Assembly (NCBI GenBank): GCA_963752935.1
Contig: CAVWAL010000009.1
Coordinates: forward strand, 682,001 to 746,000
Source: RI-153 sp963752935
GTDB lineage: Bacteria > Chloroflexota > Anaerolineae > Caldilineales > Caldilineaceae
DNA: 64,000 nucleotides
Direction: 5' to 3'
The notes under the pieces were generated by a model. The model ran no database searches. It was not told the DNA's origin and saw nothing but the letters and a program-made list of their open reading frames with translations. Each line of letters starts with the position of its first letter. Within the stretch, counting starts at the first letter, position 1. The translations under genes were made by a program, and so were the position numbers. Below are positions 16,944 through 26,517 of this stretch, one piece after another.

Positions 16944-18074
16944 TCATTTCTCCTGAATGGGCGACTGCAAGGTCGCCTGCAATTCGTCCAGATCGGCGAA
17001 GCTGTATAGATTGACATGGCGTTGGCTGAGAAAGGTTTGCAGGTGCTGATCGAAGATCAGACACTGCCGGTGTAACTCGTCGAAATCCTGGTTGACAAAG
17101 TAAGGCAACAGGGCCGGGAATCCCAGAGCGACGAAATTCTGTTCATAGTCGGCCAGGCTATTGAAGTCGGAATATTCGACGCCCCTGATCGCCCAGGCCA
17201 TATGGATGCAGAGTTCATGATAGAACGACGTGAGGTTGTCCTTGAGGCTGAACAAATCTCGACGCTCGCATGCCAGCAGGATGTGGTTCAGCCCGCCTTT
17301 GAACTCAGGATAGCCCGGGCCGAAAACTTGTGGGAAGGTACGCTCGTGGCGCAGTGCATCTGCTTGCTCTGTGAGCAAAAAGGCACGCGTCGAGAAGAGC
17401 AGATCTTCACAAGCGGTCGCGACTGCGGCCGGTTCCATGGCCTGGGTGAAACGGTCGACTTTGGCTGCAAAGTCTTTGGGCAGGCGGGGGAGCGCCAGCA
17501 CCTGGGCAGGCTTTCGTGTGTCGACAAGGCGCTGATTGCTGAGAGCCAGCCCATGAAAAACCATCTGCACAATCTGCTGGGCATGGAAGACGCAGGCGAT
17601 AAAATTGCCGGCGGCTGCCTGTTGGCGCAACAAGAGCGCCGGGTATCCCGTCTGCTTAAAGAGATCGAGCGCCTGGCCCACAGTTTCGGGTCTTGCAGCC
17701 GGTTCCAACATGGCCCGCAGACGGTCGCCGAGCGATCGAAACCGTTGTGCCGCGTCCTCGCAACGCTGATAGACGATTTCGCTCTTGAGCAGAACCGATG
17801 CGCTGATGTTGCGGAAGTCGGCCATCTCTTCAAGCCGAGACCAACGGATGGGGTACAGGTCGATCATCACATCGTCGACGAGGACAGTGATCGAGGTCCC
17901 CGTCGATTCGTGAACAGGCACGTACGAAATGTCGAGATCCGAATACTGGTGCGCCGTCCCCTGAAGCAGGGAGCCGTAGCGGAAGATCAGATCCACTTCG
18001 TCGCCGAGTTGGCGCAGAAGGGCTGTTTTTAGGAGTTCGATTGCTCGATCGGTGTCGAGAGGCATAGCTATCAT
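16944..18074 (-). CDS. Nucleotidyltransferase-domain protein, 376 aa
   Basis: The N-terminal domain has IFRYGSLLQGTAHQYSDLDI, matching the GSx(8-11)DxD catalytic pattern of the pol-beta nucleotidyltransferase superfamily, with a third acidic residue in VDDVMIDLYPI. The C-terminal 250 residues are helical with HEPN-like character (for example FIACVFHAQQIVQMVFHGLA), so this may be a fused NTase-HEPN-type protein. Such proteins modify small molecules, proteins or RNA; the target is unknown. Start at 18074, with ATG at 18065 as alternative. Divergent from the TSUP permease. Confidence 0.75.
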   Translation of the reverse strand: MIAMPLDTDRAIELLKTALLRQLGDEVDLIFRYGSLLQGTAHQYSDLDISYVPVHESTGTSITVLVDDVMIDLYPIRWSRLEEMADFRNISASVLLKSEIVYQRCEDAAQRFRSLGDRLRAMLEPAARPETVGQALDLFKQTGYPALLLRQQAAAGNFIACVFHAQQIVQMVFHGLALSNQRLVDTRKPAQVLALPRLPKDFAAKVDRFTQAMEPAAVATACEDLLFSTRAFLLTEQADALRHERTFPQVFGPGYPEFKGGLNHILLACERRDLFSLKDNLTSFYHELCIHMAWAIRGVEYSDFNSLADYEQNFVALGFPALLPYFVNQDFDELHRQCLIFDQHLQTFLSQRHVNLYSFADLDELQATLQSPIQEK

Positions 18075-18110
18075 CCTGAGGTGTGAAAACTGGGGAGAGT
18101 GCCTTTATAG

Positions 18111-18122
18111 ATTCGTACGAAT
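18111..18122. promoter_or_regulatory. 12-bp perfect palindrome upstream of the nucleotidyltransferase gene
   Basis: ATTCGTACGAAT lies about 37 bases upstream of the minus-strand start, next to TATAAA on the minus strand (RC of 18105-18110 region), as a repressor operator might. The regulator is unknown. Confidence 0.4.
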
Positions 18123-18242
18123 TATCACATCTCACCCGCCCGCCCACAATCGGCAAAAGGACGATTTACAGGCTCCCCGCGGGCAAAATGCCGGCGTCAC
18201 AGAAGATCTTGGCTGCACTCTCCGATTCCTTACCCGTCAGAC

Positions 18243-18270
18243 TTGCCTTTAGCGGCCTGGGTGCTACACT
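18243..18270 (+). promoter_or_regulatory. Candidate promoter for the TSUP permease gene
   Basis: TTGCCT (18243-18248), 16-base spacer, TACACT (18265-18270), 33 bases before the GTG start. Confidence 0.45.
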
Positions 18271-18303
18271 AATTAAATTGCTATCTTCCATCCTCTAGAA
18301 TGC

Positions 18304-19053
18304 GTGGACCTCATGCTGCCGGACACTCTGGCGTTTTACCTAGTGACTGCGTTTGTGATTCTGCTGATTGGCTTGTCGAAAGGTGGATTGGGCGGTGCAG
18401 CCGGCGGCGCAGCCACGCCCTTGCTGGCGCTGGTCATGCCGCCCGAACTGGCGATTGGGCTGCTGTTGCCGCTGCTGATATTGACCGATGTCTTCGCGGT
18501 GGCCGCACACTGGGGTCATTGGGACAAACGGCTGCTGATCTACCTGGTTCCGGCCTCGCTGATTGGGATCACGCTGGCCACAGCGCTGATCACCAGCATT
18601 TCAAGTGAAGCATTGAAGACGGGGCTGGCGATCTTTGTCATCATCTTCGTCATCTACCGGTTGTTTGAGAAGCGCATCCAAGCTGCGTTGACCTATGAAT
18701 CGCGCAACTGGCACGGCATCCTCGCCGGGTCGGTGGCCGGCTTTACCTCGACGTTGGCGCACACGGGCGGACCACCAATCACCATCTACTTGTTGCTCCA
18801 GAACATTCCGCCGCGCACGTTTATTGCCACGAGCGCCATTTATTTCGCCATCATCAACTGGCTAAAAGTGCCCTACTATCTTTACGCCGGGATTTTGCAC
18901 CCACAGCAATTGATTGAAATCGTCTGGCTGTTGCCGCTGATCCCGCTGGGCGTACTGATCGGACGCTGGCTTTCGGTGCGCATCGACAAGTCCACGTTTG
19001 ATCGATTGATCATCGTGCTGTTGGTGATCTCAGCGGTCTTGCTGCTGATGTAG
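18304..19053 (+). CDS. TSUP/TauE-SafE family membrane permease
   Basis: 249 aa, GTG start (ATG at 18313 possible). About eight hydrophobic helices; LIGLSKGGLGGAAGG near the N-terminus and AHTGGPPITIYLLLQNIPPR in the second half are the paired conserved motifs of the sulfite exporter TauE/SafE (TSUP) family, which move sulfite, sulfoacetate or other organic anions. The specific substrate cannot be told. The gene stands alone, convergent with the thiamine ABC operon. Confidence 0.88.
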   Translation: MDLMLPDTLAFYLVTAFVILLIGLSKGGLGGAAGGAATPLLALVMPPELAIGLLLPLLILTDVFAVAAHWGHWDKRLLIYLVPASLIGITLATALITSISSEALKTGLAIFVIIFVIYRLFEKRIQAALTYESRNWHGILAGSVAGFTSTLAHTGGPPITIYLLLQNIPPRTFIATSAIYFAIINWLKVPYYLYAGILHPQQLIEIVWLLPLIPLGVLIGRWLSVRIDKSTFDRLIIVLLVISAVLLLM

Positions 19054-19090
19054 CGCCCGGTGCTGTGCAGACAGGCCGCCCGATCGATCC

Positions 19091-20173
19091 TCAGGGTGCG
19101 GCGAGTTTGAGCAAAACCAACTGCTCGCTGTCGATGCCAAGGCGAATTGAGTCGCCGACGTCGGGCAGTTGCAGTCGCCCGCGGTGTCGGGTGGGGAGGA
19201 TGAAGTCAAGGGTGTGGGATACGCCTTGACGATCCTGCACGGCGACGTCGATATGATAGTCGCTGCCCCGGAATGAGACGGCGGTGAGCATGCCGTTGAC
19301 CACACCGCCGGACCCCGCTTGACCAAGGTTCTCACGTTCAATCTCGGGGCGTATGAGCAGTGTATGATCAGCGGCGGCGGCGGGCTGCGTCAAAATGAAA
19401 TCGCCCAAAGCGGTCTGTGCTGTGCCGGGCATGGCAGGATCGATATGTGCTGTGAGCAGATTGGTCAGGCCCAGGAAGCGGGCGACGAATGTGCTGGCCG
19501 GTCGGGCGTAGACACGCTGCGGCGTGCCAATCTGCTCGATCTGCCCGGCATTCATCACGGCGACGCGGTCGGCCACGGCGAAGGCTTCCTGCTGATCGTG
19601 GGTGACGTAGAGCGCAGTGACCCCCACCCGTTTGAGAATACGGCGCAACTCGGTCATGAGATCCTCGCGCAGGGTGCGGTCGAGGCTGCCCAACGGCTCA
19701 TCGAGCATCAGCAGCCGTGGGTTGGGGGCAAGGCTACGCGCCAGCGCCACCCGTTGACGTTCTCCGCCGCTGAGGGCGAAGACAGAGCGAGAGGCGTATC
19801 CTTGTAGATTGACCAGGGCGAGCACCTCGTCCATACGCGCCTGGATCGTGGCCTTGTCCTCACCGGCCATACGCAGCCCGAAGGCGATATTTTCGCCCAC
19901 CGTCATGTGCGGAAAGAGGGCAAACTCCTGGAACATCAACCCAAAACGGCGTCGGTGCACCGGGATGCGTGCCAGATCCTGACCGTCGATGCGCAGATCG
20001 CCGCGGTCCGCCGTCTCTAGACCGGCGACGATGCGCAAGAGCGTTGTCTTGCCGCAGCCGCTCGGCCCCAACAGGCAGACGATTTCACCGGCTTCCACCG
20101 CCAGATCCACGTCCATCAGGACGGCTGTGGCGGCATACGATTTGTAGATATTGCTCAACGTCAGGAGTGGCAT
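19091..20173 (-). CDS. thiQ: Thiamine-type ABC transporter ATPase
   Basis: 360 aa from ATG at 20173; upstream in-frame codons overlap the permease. Walker A GPSGCGKTTLLR (about 38-49), Q-loop, signature LSGGERQRVALARSL, Walker B LLMLDEPLGSLD and the H-loop in ALYVTHDQQEAFAVAD are intact. A C-terminal TOBE-like extension (about 240-360) makes it longer than E. coli ThiQ and more like CysA/FbpC ATPases. The TPP riboswitch before the operon, rather than the ATPase, points to thiamine or a precursor as cargo. Last gene of thiB-thiP-thiQ. Confidence 0.85.
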   Translation of the reverse strand: MPLLTLSNIYKSYAATAVLMDVDLAVEAGEIVCLLGPSGCGKTTLLRIVAGLETADRGDLRIDGQDLARIPVHRRRFGLMFQEFALFPHMTVGENIAFGLRMAGEDKATIQARMDEVLALVNLQGYASRSVFALSGGERQRVALARSLAPNPRLLMLDEPLGSLDRTLREDLMTELRRILKRVGVTALYVTHDQQEAFAVADRVAVMNAGQIEQIGTPQRVYARPASTFVARFLGLTNLLTAHIDPAMPGTAQTALGDFILTQPAAAADHTLLIRPEIERENLGQAGSGGVVNGMLTAVSFRGSDYHIDVAVQDRQGVSHTLDFILPTRHRGRLQLPDVGDSIRLGIDSEQLVLLKLAAP

Positions 20174-20214
20174 GGTAATGGAGACAAGAGATGGGGGATC
20201 GCCCATCTTTTGTC

Positions 20215-21867
20215 TCAAAACTCGCTTTCTTCGATGCGGAATCTCTCGATGACAAGAAGACCTGCAGCCGACACAATCATCAAAATCGTGCTCATGGCCA
20301 GGGCTTGCCCGTAGTTTAAGAGGCCGGGTTGGCTGAGCGCGCGGTAGATGACGACGGGCATGGTGGGCAAGTCGGGACGGCTGATGAGCAGGGTAGCGCC
20401 AAACTCACCCAGGCTAATGGTAAATGCGAAGACTGCGCCGACGAGCACCGCCCGCCACAGGATCGGCACGTCCACTTCCCACCAGGTGCGGGTAGGGGTG
20501 GCCCCCATCACCGCGGCGGCTTCACGTAAGCGCGGATCGAGGCTGCGCAGACTGGGCAGCAGGGTGCGTACCACAAAGGGAGCGGCGATCAAGGTGTGTG
20601 CGATGGGAATCAACAAGAGCGACGTGCGCAGCGGTCCCATGGCGATGATGTAACCGAATCCTAGGGTCACGGCGGATGTGCCCAGCGGCAACAGGAAGAT
20701 CGGATCGAGCAGCGTCGTCAACTTTGAACGCGGGCGAGCCAGCAAGTAAGCACTGATCACGCCCAGGAAGAGGCTCAACGCCACCGTGGAAAGGGCGATG
20801 AGCAACGAATTGCGCACCGCCACAATCGGCGGCACGAAGAAAGCACTGCCGCGCGGGTTGACGGTCAACGCCTGATAGTAGTCCAGGGTAAAGATAGCGT
20901 CGCCCAGGGTAAAACTGCGCCACACCAGCGAGAGCAAGGGCGCCAGCAGCAGGCCGATCATCGTCGCCAATCCGGCGCCGAGCAGGAAGCTTTCGCGCCG
21001 GCCTTTTGGGCGGCGCGCGGTGGTGCTTTGCGGTCTCAAATCCAGCGGGAGCCCGCTGCGCGCCTGAATCCGCGTATAGAGAGCCATGACCATGAAGGTG
21101 ATCAACATCTGCACCAACGAGAGGAATGCCGCCACGGGCAGGTTGAAGAGATTCACCGCTTGTCGATAGATCTCTACTTCCAGGGTTGAAAAACGTGCCC
21201 CACCCAGAATCAGGATGACGCCAAAGCTGGTAAAACAGAAGAGGAAGACGAGCAGACCAGCCGCGGTCACACTGGGGAGAAGCAGCGGCAAGGTGACGGT
21301 CATGAAGCTTCGCCGCGGGGACGCGCCCAGCACACTGGCGGCTTCCTCGAGCCTGGGGCTAAGGTTCGCCCAGAAACCGCCCACCGTGCGCACAACGACG
21401 CTGACGTTGTAAAAGACATGCGCGATCAGGATTACCCAGATCGTCTGCAACAGATCGAGAGGAGGACGGTCGAGCCCCATCAGACGTTGCAGCCACTGAT
21501 TCACCATTCCTGTATCGCCGATCAGCGCCGTAAAGCCCGCCGCCACCACCACCGTCGGCATCACAAATGGGATCGTCGTCAGCGCGCGCAGCAGCGTTTT
21601 GCCGCGGAATTCATAATGCGCAAAGAGATAGGCCAGCGGCAGCCCCAACAACAGGGTCAGGGCCATCGACAGCGCCGCCTGCCAGGTGGTAAACCAGAGC
21701 ACGCGCCAGAAAAAGGCACGCGTTACCGTTTCGCCGATTCCGGCAAAGGTCCATTGCCCATCGGGGGCGAAACTTTGACCCAAAATCGCCGCCAACGGAT
21801 AGAAGAAGAAGGCAGCGAGAAAGAGAAGAGGCAGGGTATAGAGCAGCGTACCAATACGTTTGGGCAA
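20215..21867 (-). CDS. thiP: Thiamine-type ABC transporter permease, fused double domain
   Basis: 550 aa from a TTG at 21867, CAGGA upstream; the frame is open further but that stretch runs through an intercistronic hairpin. About twelve membrane helices in two repeats, each with an EAA loop: LEEAASVLGASPRRSFMTVT in the first half and LREAAAVMGATPTRTWWEVD in the second. The fused arrangement and length match ThiP and ferric FbpB-type permeases. It partners the lipoprotein ThiB outside and ThiQ inside. Confidence 0.87.
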   Translation of the reverse strand: MPKRIGTLLYTLPLLFLAAFFFYPLAAILGQSFAPDGQWTFAGIGETVTRAFFWRVLWFTTWQAALSMALTLLLGLPLAYLFAHYEFRGKTLLRALTTIPFVMPTVVVAAGFTALIGDTGMVNQWLQRLMGLDRPPLDLLQTIWVILIAHVFYNVSVVVRTVGGFWANLSPRLEEAASVLGASPRRSFMTVTLPLLLPSVTAAGLLVFLFCFTSFGVILILGGARFSTLEVEIYRQAVNLFNLPVAAFLSLVQMLITFMVMALYTRIQARSGLPLDLRPQSTTARRPKGRRESFLLGAGLATMIGLLLAPLLSLVWRSFTLGDAIFTLDYYQALTVNPRGSAFFVPPIVAVRNSLLIALSTVALSLFLGVISAYLLARPRSKLTTLLDPIFLLPLGTSAVTLGFGYIIAMGPLRTSLLLIPIAHTLIAAPFVVRTLLPSLRSLDPRLREAAAVMGATPTRTWWEVDVPILWRAVLVGAVFAFTISLGEFGATLLISRPDLPTMPVVIYRALSQPGLLNYGQALAMSTILMIVSAAGLLVIERFRIEESEF

Positions 21868-21901
21868 TGCGATGTCCTGGGAATGATGGGTAGAAAATCC
21901 C

Positions 21902-21951
21902 GGCGGGAATAAGGCGTCTCTGCCAGTGTTAGAGACGCCTATATTCCCGCC
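21902..21951 (-). promoter_or_regulatory. Intercistronic hairpin between thiB and thiP
   Basis: Arms GGCGGGAATAAGGCGTCTCT (21902-21921) and AGAGACGCCTATATTCCCGC plus C (21931-21951) pair almost perfectly around a nine-base loop. No T tract follows, so RNA stability or partial attenuation between the binding protein and permease is likelier than full termination. Confidence 0.7.
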
Positions 21952-21959
21952 GCCATGGT

Positions 21960-23051
<1,092 letters not shown>

Positions 23052-23121
23052 GTGTCCTCCTGAGAATAGGGATTGAACGGTTGCAACCAGATCATCGCCG
23101 TTGAAGGAGGATTCGACGCAA

Positions 23122-23150
23122 ACAAAAACGCCCTCCACGTAGGAGAGCGC
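23122..23150 (-). terminator. Riboswitch-controlled intrinsic terminator
   Basis: On the minus strand CGCTCTCC-TACGT-GGAGGGCG is followed by TTTTTG, between the TPP aptamer and thiB. The left arm plus loop (CTCCTACGT) can pair with the aptamer's 3' end (GCGTAGGGA), so ligand binding would free the terminator. Confidence 0.8.
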
Positions 23151-23161
23151 ATCTGCGTCCG

Positions 23162-23253
23162 ATCCCTACGCTGGCATTACCCAGATCAGGTGTTAGGGTC
23201 GACAACAGTTGGTTGTCCTCTCAGCCTGGCGCTTCCAAGCTCCCCCTGACGAT
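23162..23253 (-). promoter_or_regulatory. TPP riboswitch (thi-box)
   Basis: On the minus strand the conserved blocks appear in order: CAGGGGGAGC, GGCTGAGAGGACAACC, a variable P3 hairpin, ACCCTAACACCTGATCTGGG, and GTAATGCCAGCGTAGGGA. These match the thi-box pyrophosphate- and pyrimidine-sensor loops. It lies in the leader of thiBPQ. Binding of thiamine pyrophosphate should shut the operon down. Confidence 0.95.
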
Positions 23254-23267
23254 GTAGTTGTAGAAAC

Positions 23268-23297
23268 ACTATATCATAGCCCTACGATGGGGAACAA
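23268..23297 (-). promoter_or_regulatory. Promoter of the thiBPQ operon
   Basis: On the minus strand TTGTTC (23297-23292), 18-base spacer, TATAGT (23273-23268), placed just before the TPP aptamer. Confidence 0.6.
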
Positions 23298-23302
23298 ATG
23301 CA

Positions 23303-23475
23303 CCCGCTGAAGAGGGCATATATCAGATTCGTAAGAACAGTGACCTATGCAACGCCAGCGCCGGGTGAGTAGCCCGGAGCCTGCGGAGGGCGTATCGAAG
23401 CCAAGCGGGTCCATCATTAGTCTCCGACTCTTCTGATATATGCCCCGCTGAAGAGTACATATCAGAGGGAAATCA
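23303..23475. repeat. Inverted-repeat-bounded element carrying GCGCCGG repeat copy B
   Basis: Perfect 14-bp inverted arms GGGCATATATCAGA (23314-23327) and TCTGATATATGCCC (23432-23445), with CCGCTGAAGAG repeated directly beside each, enclose copy B of the dispersed family (23358-23414, GCGCCGGGTGAGTAGCCCGG then GGGCGTATCGAAGCC). No coding frame is credible. It looks like a small non-autonomous element. Confidence 0.65.
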
Positions 23476-23532
23476 AGCAGGGCCAAGATGGCGCCTGCAC
23501 AGTGGCGAGTCAGTCAACAACTGACTATGATG

Positions 23533-24378
23533 TCACGGCACGAAAAGCGGTAACGGATCAGTCCCATCCCCTGTCGTCTCTTTATTGCTATTGACTTTAT
23601 TGCTATTAAATAGAACAAACGCTGCAAGTGAATACAAAACCAACGGGATAAGGCCTGCTTCTCCGGCTAAGTATCCAACAATTGGCATTCCAACACTCAT
23701 TGATCCTAAAAATTGCCAAACCGAGTTGTGCACCGAATGAAAGATTGATGCGGGCCACACGCTCTTACTTTTGAGTCGCAGCTCACCCAATATAATGCTC
23801 AAAGGGATAAGCGTAGCTGTAAAAAGCAAAGTCGTAAAGATCTTATTTCCACTCGTACCATATTCCCCAGCAATAAAAATAAGTGGATAATGCCAAACTG
23901 CCCAAAGCATTCCAATAAAAAGATGGGCTTTTAGTCTACCATAAGTATTTACTGCTTTTGGTAGCAAATACCCTCGCCAGCCAATTTCTTCTCCGAGTGA
24001 AAGTGTAACCGTTTGAAAAGCCGCCATTCCAAAAATGAACAGTAAAGAGTTGAGCCAATGGATTTCGCCACCTGGAAACGGTTTAAAACTCGCCGGTTGT
24101 AGTTTGAAAACAAGCAAGTAGCCAATCGGCAAAACCAGGACTGGGATTAGGATTGCCAGTAGTGACTGATTGAATCCGAGCTTGAAAAGTCCCAGACTCT
24201 TCCAACCAGCTTTAGTGAAACCCTCTTTGCTGACTAAAAGCACAATCACAGTCATTACAGCAGGGATAAACATGTATAAACTTAAGAACAGTGGAGAGCG
24301 TAAGAAGGAGAATAGGAGAGCTAAAACCAATACACCGACTGAGAACAACAACACTTTTGATTTATCTGAGTTAATCAT
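23533..24378 (-). CDS. CPBP-family intramembrane protease
   Basis: 281 aa, about eight membrane helices. The motif pair SLGEEIGWRGYLLPKA (Glu-Glu-x-x-x-Arg) and WPASIFHSVHNSVWQF plus WAVWHYPLIF with His residues is diagnostic of CAAX-processing-like (CPBP/Abi) membrane proteases. Bacterial members act in regulated intramembrane proteolysis, bacteriocin self-immunity or are of unknown role. The gene is clearly more AT-rich and Asn/Lys/Ser-rich than its surroundings, a sign of horizontal origin. No bacteriocin gene is seen next to it. Confidence 0.88.
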   Translation of the reverse strand: MINSDKSKVLLFSVGVLVLALLFSFLRSPLFLSLYMFIPAVMTVIVLLVSKEGFTKAGWKSLGLFKLGFNQSLLAILIPVLVLPIGYLLVFKLQPASFKPFPGGEIHWLNSLLFIFGMAAFQTVTLSLGEEIGWRGYLLPKAVNTYGRLKAHLFIGMLWAVWHYPLIFIAGEYGTSGNKIFTTLLFTATLIPLSIILGELRLKSKSVWPASIFHSVHNSVWQFLGSMSVGMPIVGYLAGEAGLIPLVLYSLAAFVLFNSNKVNSNKETTGDGTDPLPLFVP

Positions 24379-24481
24379 ACCTTAACTATAACAGTCGATG
24401 CTCCATCTTCACAATTAGACAGTCCCAAGACTCGGACATAACTGTAGCGATCCGCACCTGACGGATGGTCTCCTTTAGACA

Positions 24482-24808
24482 TCATAGTTCGCTGCGGATA
24501 CTCTCCCATTCCTTAGCGCACTCAGGGCAGTCATGCGGATCGTCTAAATCGATGAGATGTTTTGCACAGACCGAGAAGGTAATCACCACTCGCTCACTCA
24601 GAAATCGCTTCTGGATTTCGGCTTCGAGCAACAGATCTCGACAGTTGGTCTCCTGGGTGACAGAGGGCACAGGGCAGGTATTGCAATGTTTTCGCTGCCA
24701 GGGTCGCTCGTTGGTTGGCGAAGCCGCCAGCAGACGGCATTCCTCTCGATTATTGCCACGATGATAGTCGCCGTAAAAGTATCGGCAGTTGACAGGATTG
24801 TTAGACAT
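24482..24808 (-). CDS. Cysteine-rich hypothetical protein, 108 aa
   Basis: ATG preceded by GAGG at longer than ideal spacing. Cysteines occur as CRYFYGDYHRGNNREECRLL, then HCNTCPVP, a single Cys in ETNCRDL, CAKH and CPEC near the end; these could form one or two zinc or iron-sulfur sites. I do not recognise the family. It lies alone between the CPBP gene and a terminator. Coding status is supported by the ordered Cys pattern and an intact frame. Confidence 0.6.
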   Translation of the reverse strand: MSNNPVNCRYFYGDYHRGNNREECRLLAASPTNERPWQRKHCNTCPVPSVTQETNCRDLLLEAEIQKRFLSERVVITFSVCAKHLIDLDDPHDCPECAKEWESIRSEL

Positions 24809-24875
24809 AAAACAAGTTTACCTCACAGCAGGATACTCCGCTGTTCGCTGCATTACGCTTGTGTCGATCTATAGC

Positions 24876-24906
24876 AAGAAAAGACCACCAAACGAGGTTG
24901 GTGGTC
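24876..24906 (-). terminator. Terminator downstream of the 432-aa gene
   Basis: On the minus strand GACCACCAA-CCTCGT-TTGGTGGTC is followed by TTTTCTTG, 120 bases past the stop at 25029. Confidence 0.8.
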
Positions 24907-24967
24907 TGACTTCACAGGTAAAAACCGGCTACGGTTCAGCGCTAGTACATTTTGGCGTAAATACCAC

Positions 24968-25020
24968 GGCGGAAATTCGGCATCTCAACCTCTGGTAGAA
25001 ACTGTCGGTGAATTTCCGCC
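24968..25020. repeat. Inverted repeat just after the 432-aa gene
   Basis: GGCGGAAATTC (24968-24978) and GAATTTCCGCC (25010-25020) are perfect inverted arms, extended imperfectly by TAAAT/ATTTA on the outside. It lies between the stop codon and the terminator, so it would fold in the mRNA 3' end. Confidence 0.6.
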
Positions 25021-25028
25021 GGGATTTA

Positions 25029-26327
25029 CTAGTTATCCCAAAAAGGCGGATCGTCTAGCCCCGGTTGATCCCAATCGCCGTCATCAGAAAAGTAGCTGAG
25101 GTCGATATAAAGACGATCGGCCAGGTCTAGTTTCCGTTGTTCCTGTTCGGGCATGAGGTAACCAAACTCCTGCTCCAGACCGACAAGCATTTCCAACTCT
25201 GCCTCAAGCAGATGGAACTCAATATGGCTCAGTGGAGACTGGCTTGAAGCTGTTGAATTCAATTCAGACAGGTATGACTGGTAGCCCTCACACAACTCAG
25301 CAGCGGTGTCACTATCTCCATCTTGATCTTCATCGACGCCCCACAAGAAACCAGGGGGGTCGTCCATGTTCTCCATTGCTGCGTCAGGATCGAAGTCGTC
25401 ATCCCAGAACTCTTCGGCGTATCCATCGTGCCAAACCGTCCAGTTATGATCATTTTCCAACCAGGCGGGCAGTTCAGAAACGTCCACCCCACTCTGTGAG
25501 GAACGACTCTCTGCATGGAACTGGTTGACACTCCGTTTGAGCGGTGGAATTTGTTCCTCGAAAGCATAGCCCATATCATCGTATAGGCGCAGTCGGCTGT
25601 ATTCATGCAGGACGTAGTGCATGTCGTCCGGCGCCACCGGATGGGTATAGAGCCCTCTACCGGCCAGTGCCGCAGCCAGTTCGGCCACAGGAACCGCTGC
25701 GCGTGACTTGCGATCTGCAGAGACAATCTGCTCGGCGGCGCGTACCAACTGCCGATTGCGCTCGATAATGAGATCTTCCTGGCGCGATTCGCGTGGCTGC
25801 AGTCGCACAAAGTACTTTCCGGCGACTGCGTCCTGTGCATAAATCAACAGATCATCATGGGTCGCGCCACCTACACTATCTACCCATTTCACAAAAGGCG
25901 CGCCAAGCCGCAGCGCCCAGGTCCCCTGTTCAATATGGGCCGTTGCCTCGAGGGTGGGTCCCCCCATCAATTCAATTTGGATGAAACGGGCATCAGCCTG
26001 TTGATCCTGAAAGAACTGCGGGAAGAAAACTGCATGCTCCAACTCATCCAGCAACAGATACCCTTTGCGGATCTCCACGCTATTTAGCGGATGGCGGAAC
26101 CACTGTTCATTCAACAAATAAGACAGCCATCCAAACCGACCAGGCGCCACAGGGATTGCCTGATACAGTTTGTTGACGGCTTGATAAATTGCGCTCTTAA
26201 CTCCTCTGCCGACCGGTCGTTGCGATTGAACGCGTGAAACCAACGTGTCCACAGATAGCGGAACTGCCGAGGAACTTAGGATTTCGGCAACGCACGATAC
26301 GTAACTCGGATGATTTCCTTTTGCCAT
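25029..26327 (-). CDS. Unknown protein with N-terminal winged-helix-like domain and acidic tail, 432 aa
   Basis: ATG with AGGAGG ten bases upstream. Residues 5-70 (SYVSCVAEILSSSAVPLSVD, then GVKSAIYQAVNKLYQAIPVA and RFGWLSYLL) look like a HARE-HTH-type winged helix, a DNA-recognition domain; this is a pattern judgement. The middle (about 90-270) is a mixed domain I do not recognise. The last 150 residues are very acidic and aromatic (EEFWDDDFDPDAAMENMDDP, DEDQDGDSD), suggesting DNA mimicry or a protein-interaction tail. It is monocistronic with its own terminator. Confidence 0.7.
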   Translation of the reverse strand: MAKGNHPSYVSCVAEILSSSAVPLSVDTLVSRVQSQRPVGRGVKSAIYQAVNKLYQAIPVAPGRFGWLSYLLNEQWFRHPLNSVEIRKGYLLLDELEHAVFFPQFFQDQQADARFIQIELMGGPTLEATAHIEQGTWALRLGAPFVKWVDSVGGATHDDLLIYAQDAVAGKYFVRLQPRESRQEDLIIERNRQLVRAAEQIVSADRKSRAAVPVAELAAALAGRGLYTHPVAPDDMHYVLHEYSRLRLYDDMGYAFEEQIPPLKRSVNQFHAESRSSQSGVDVSELPAWLENDHNWTVWHDGYAEEFWDDDFDPDAAMENMDDPPGFLWGVDEDQDGDSDTAAELCEGYQSYLSELNSTASSQSPLSHIEFHLLEAELEMLVGLEQEFGYLMPEQEQRKLDLADRLYIDLSYFSDDGDWDQPGLDDPPFWDN

Positions 26328-26517
26328 TGAGAGTAACCTCCTGGTTACGTATTATCCCATAGCCAAATTGAATTGTCTACCACCAACTCGGCCAGTTAGG
26401 ATGCACATTCACCTTCTGTGCGAAGGAGATTCGCGATTGTTTCGCATCAGATACGACGCATCTGAACGGCTCGACAATGTCTCAAACAAAATCACATAAG
26501 TGCTGAACTCAACGCTT

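Noticed and set aside
17202..18032. 276-codon plus-strand frame across the nucleotidyltransferase
   Set aside because: Shadow frame; the minus strand has the GSxxx...SDxD motif.
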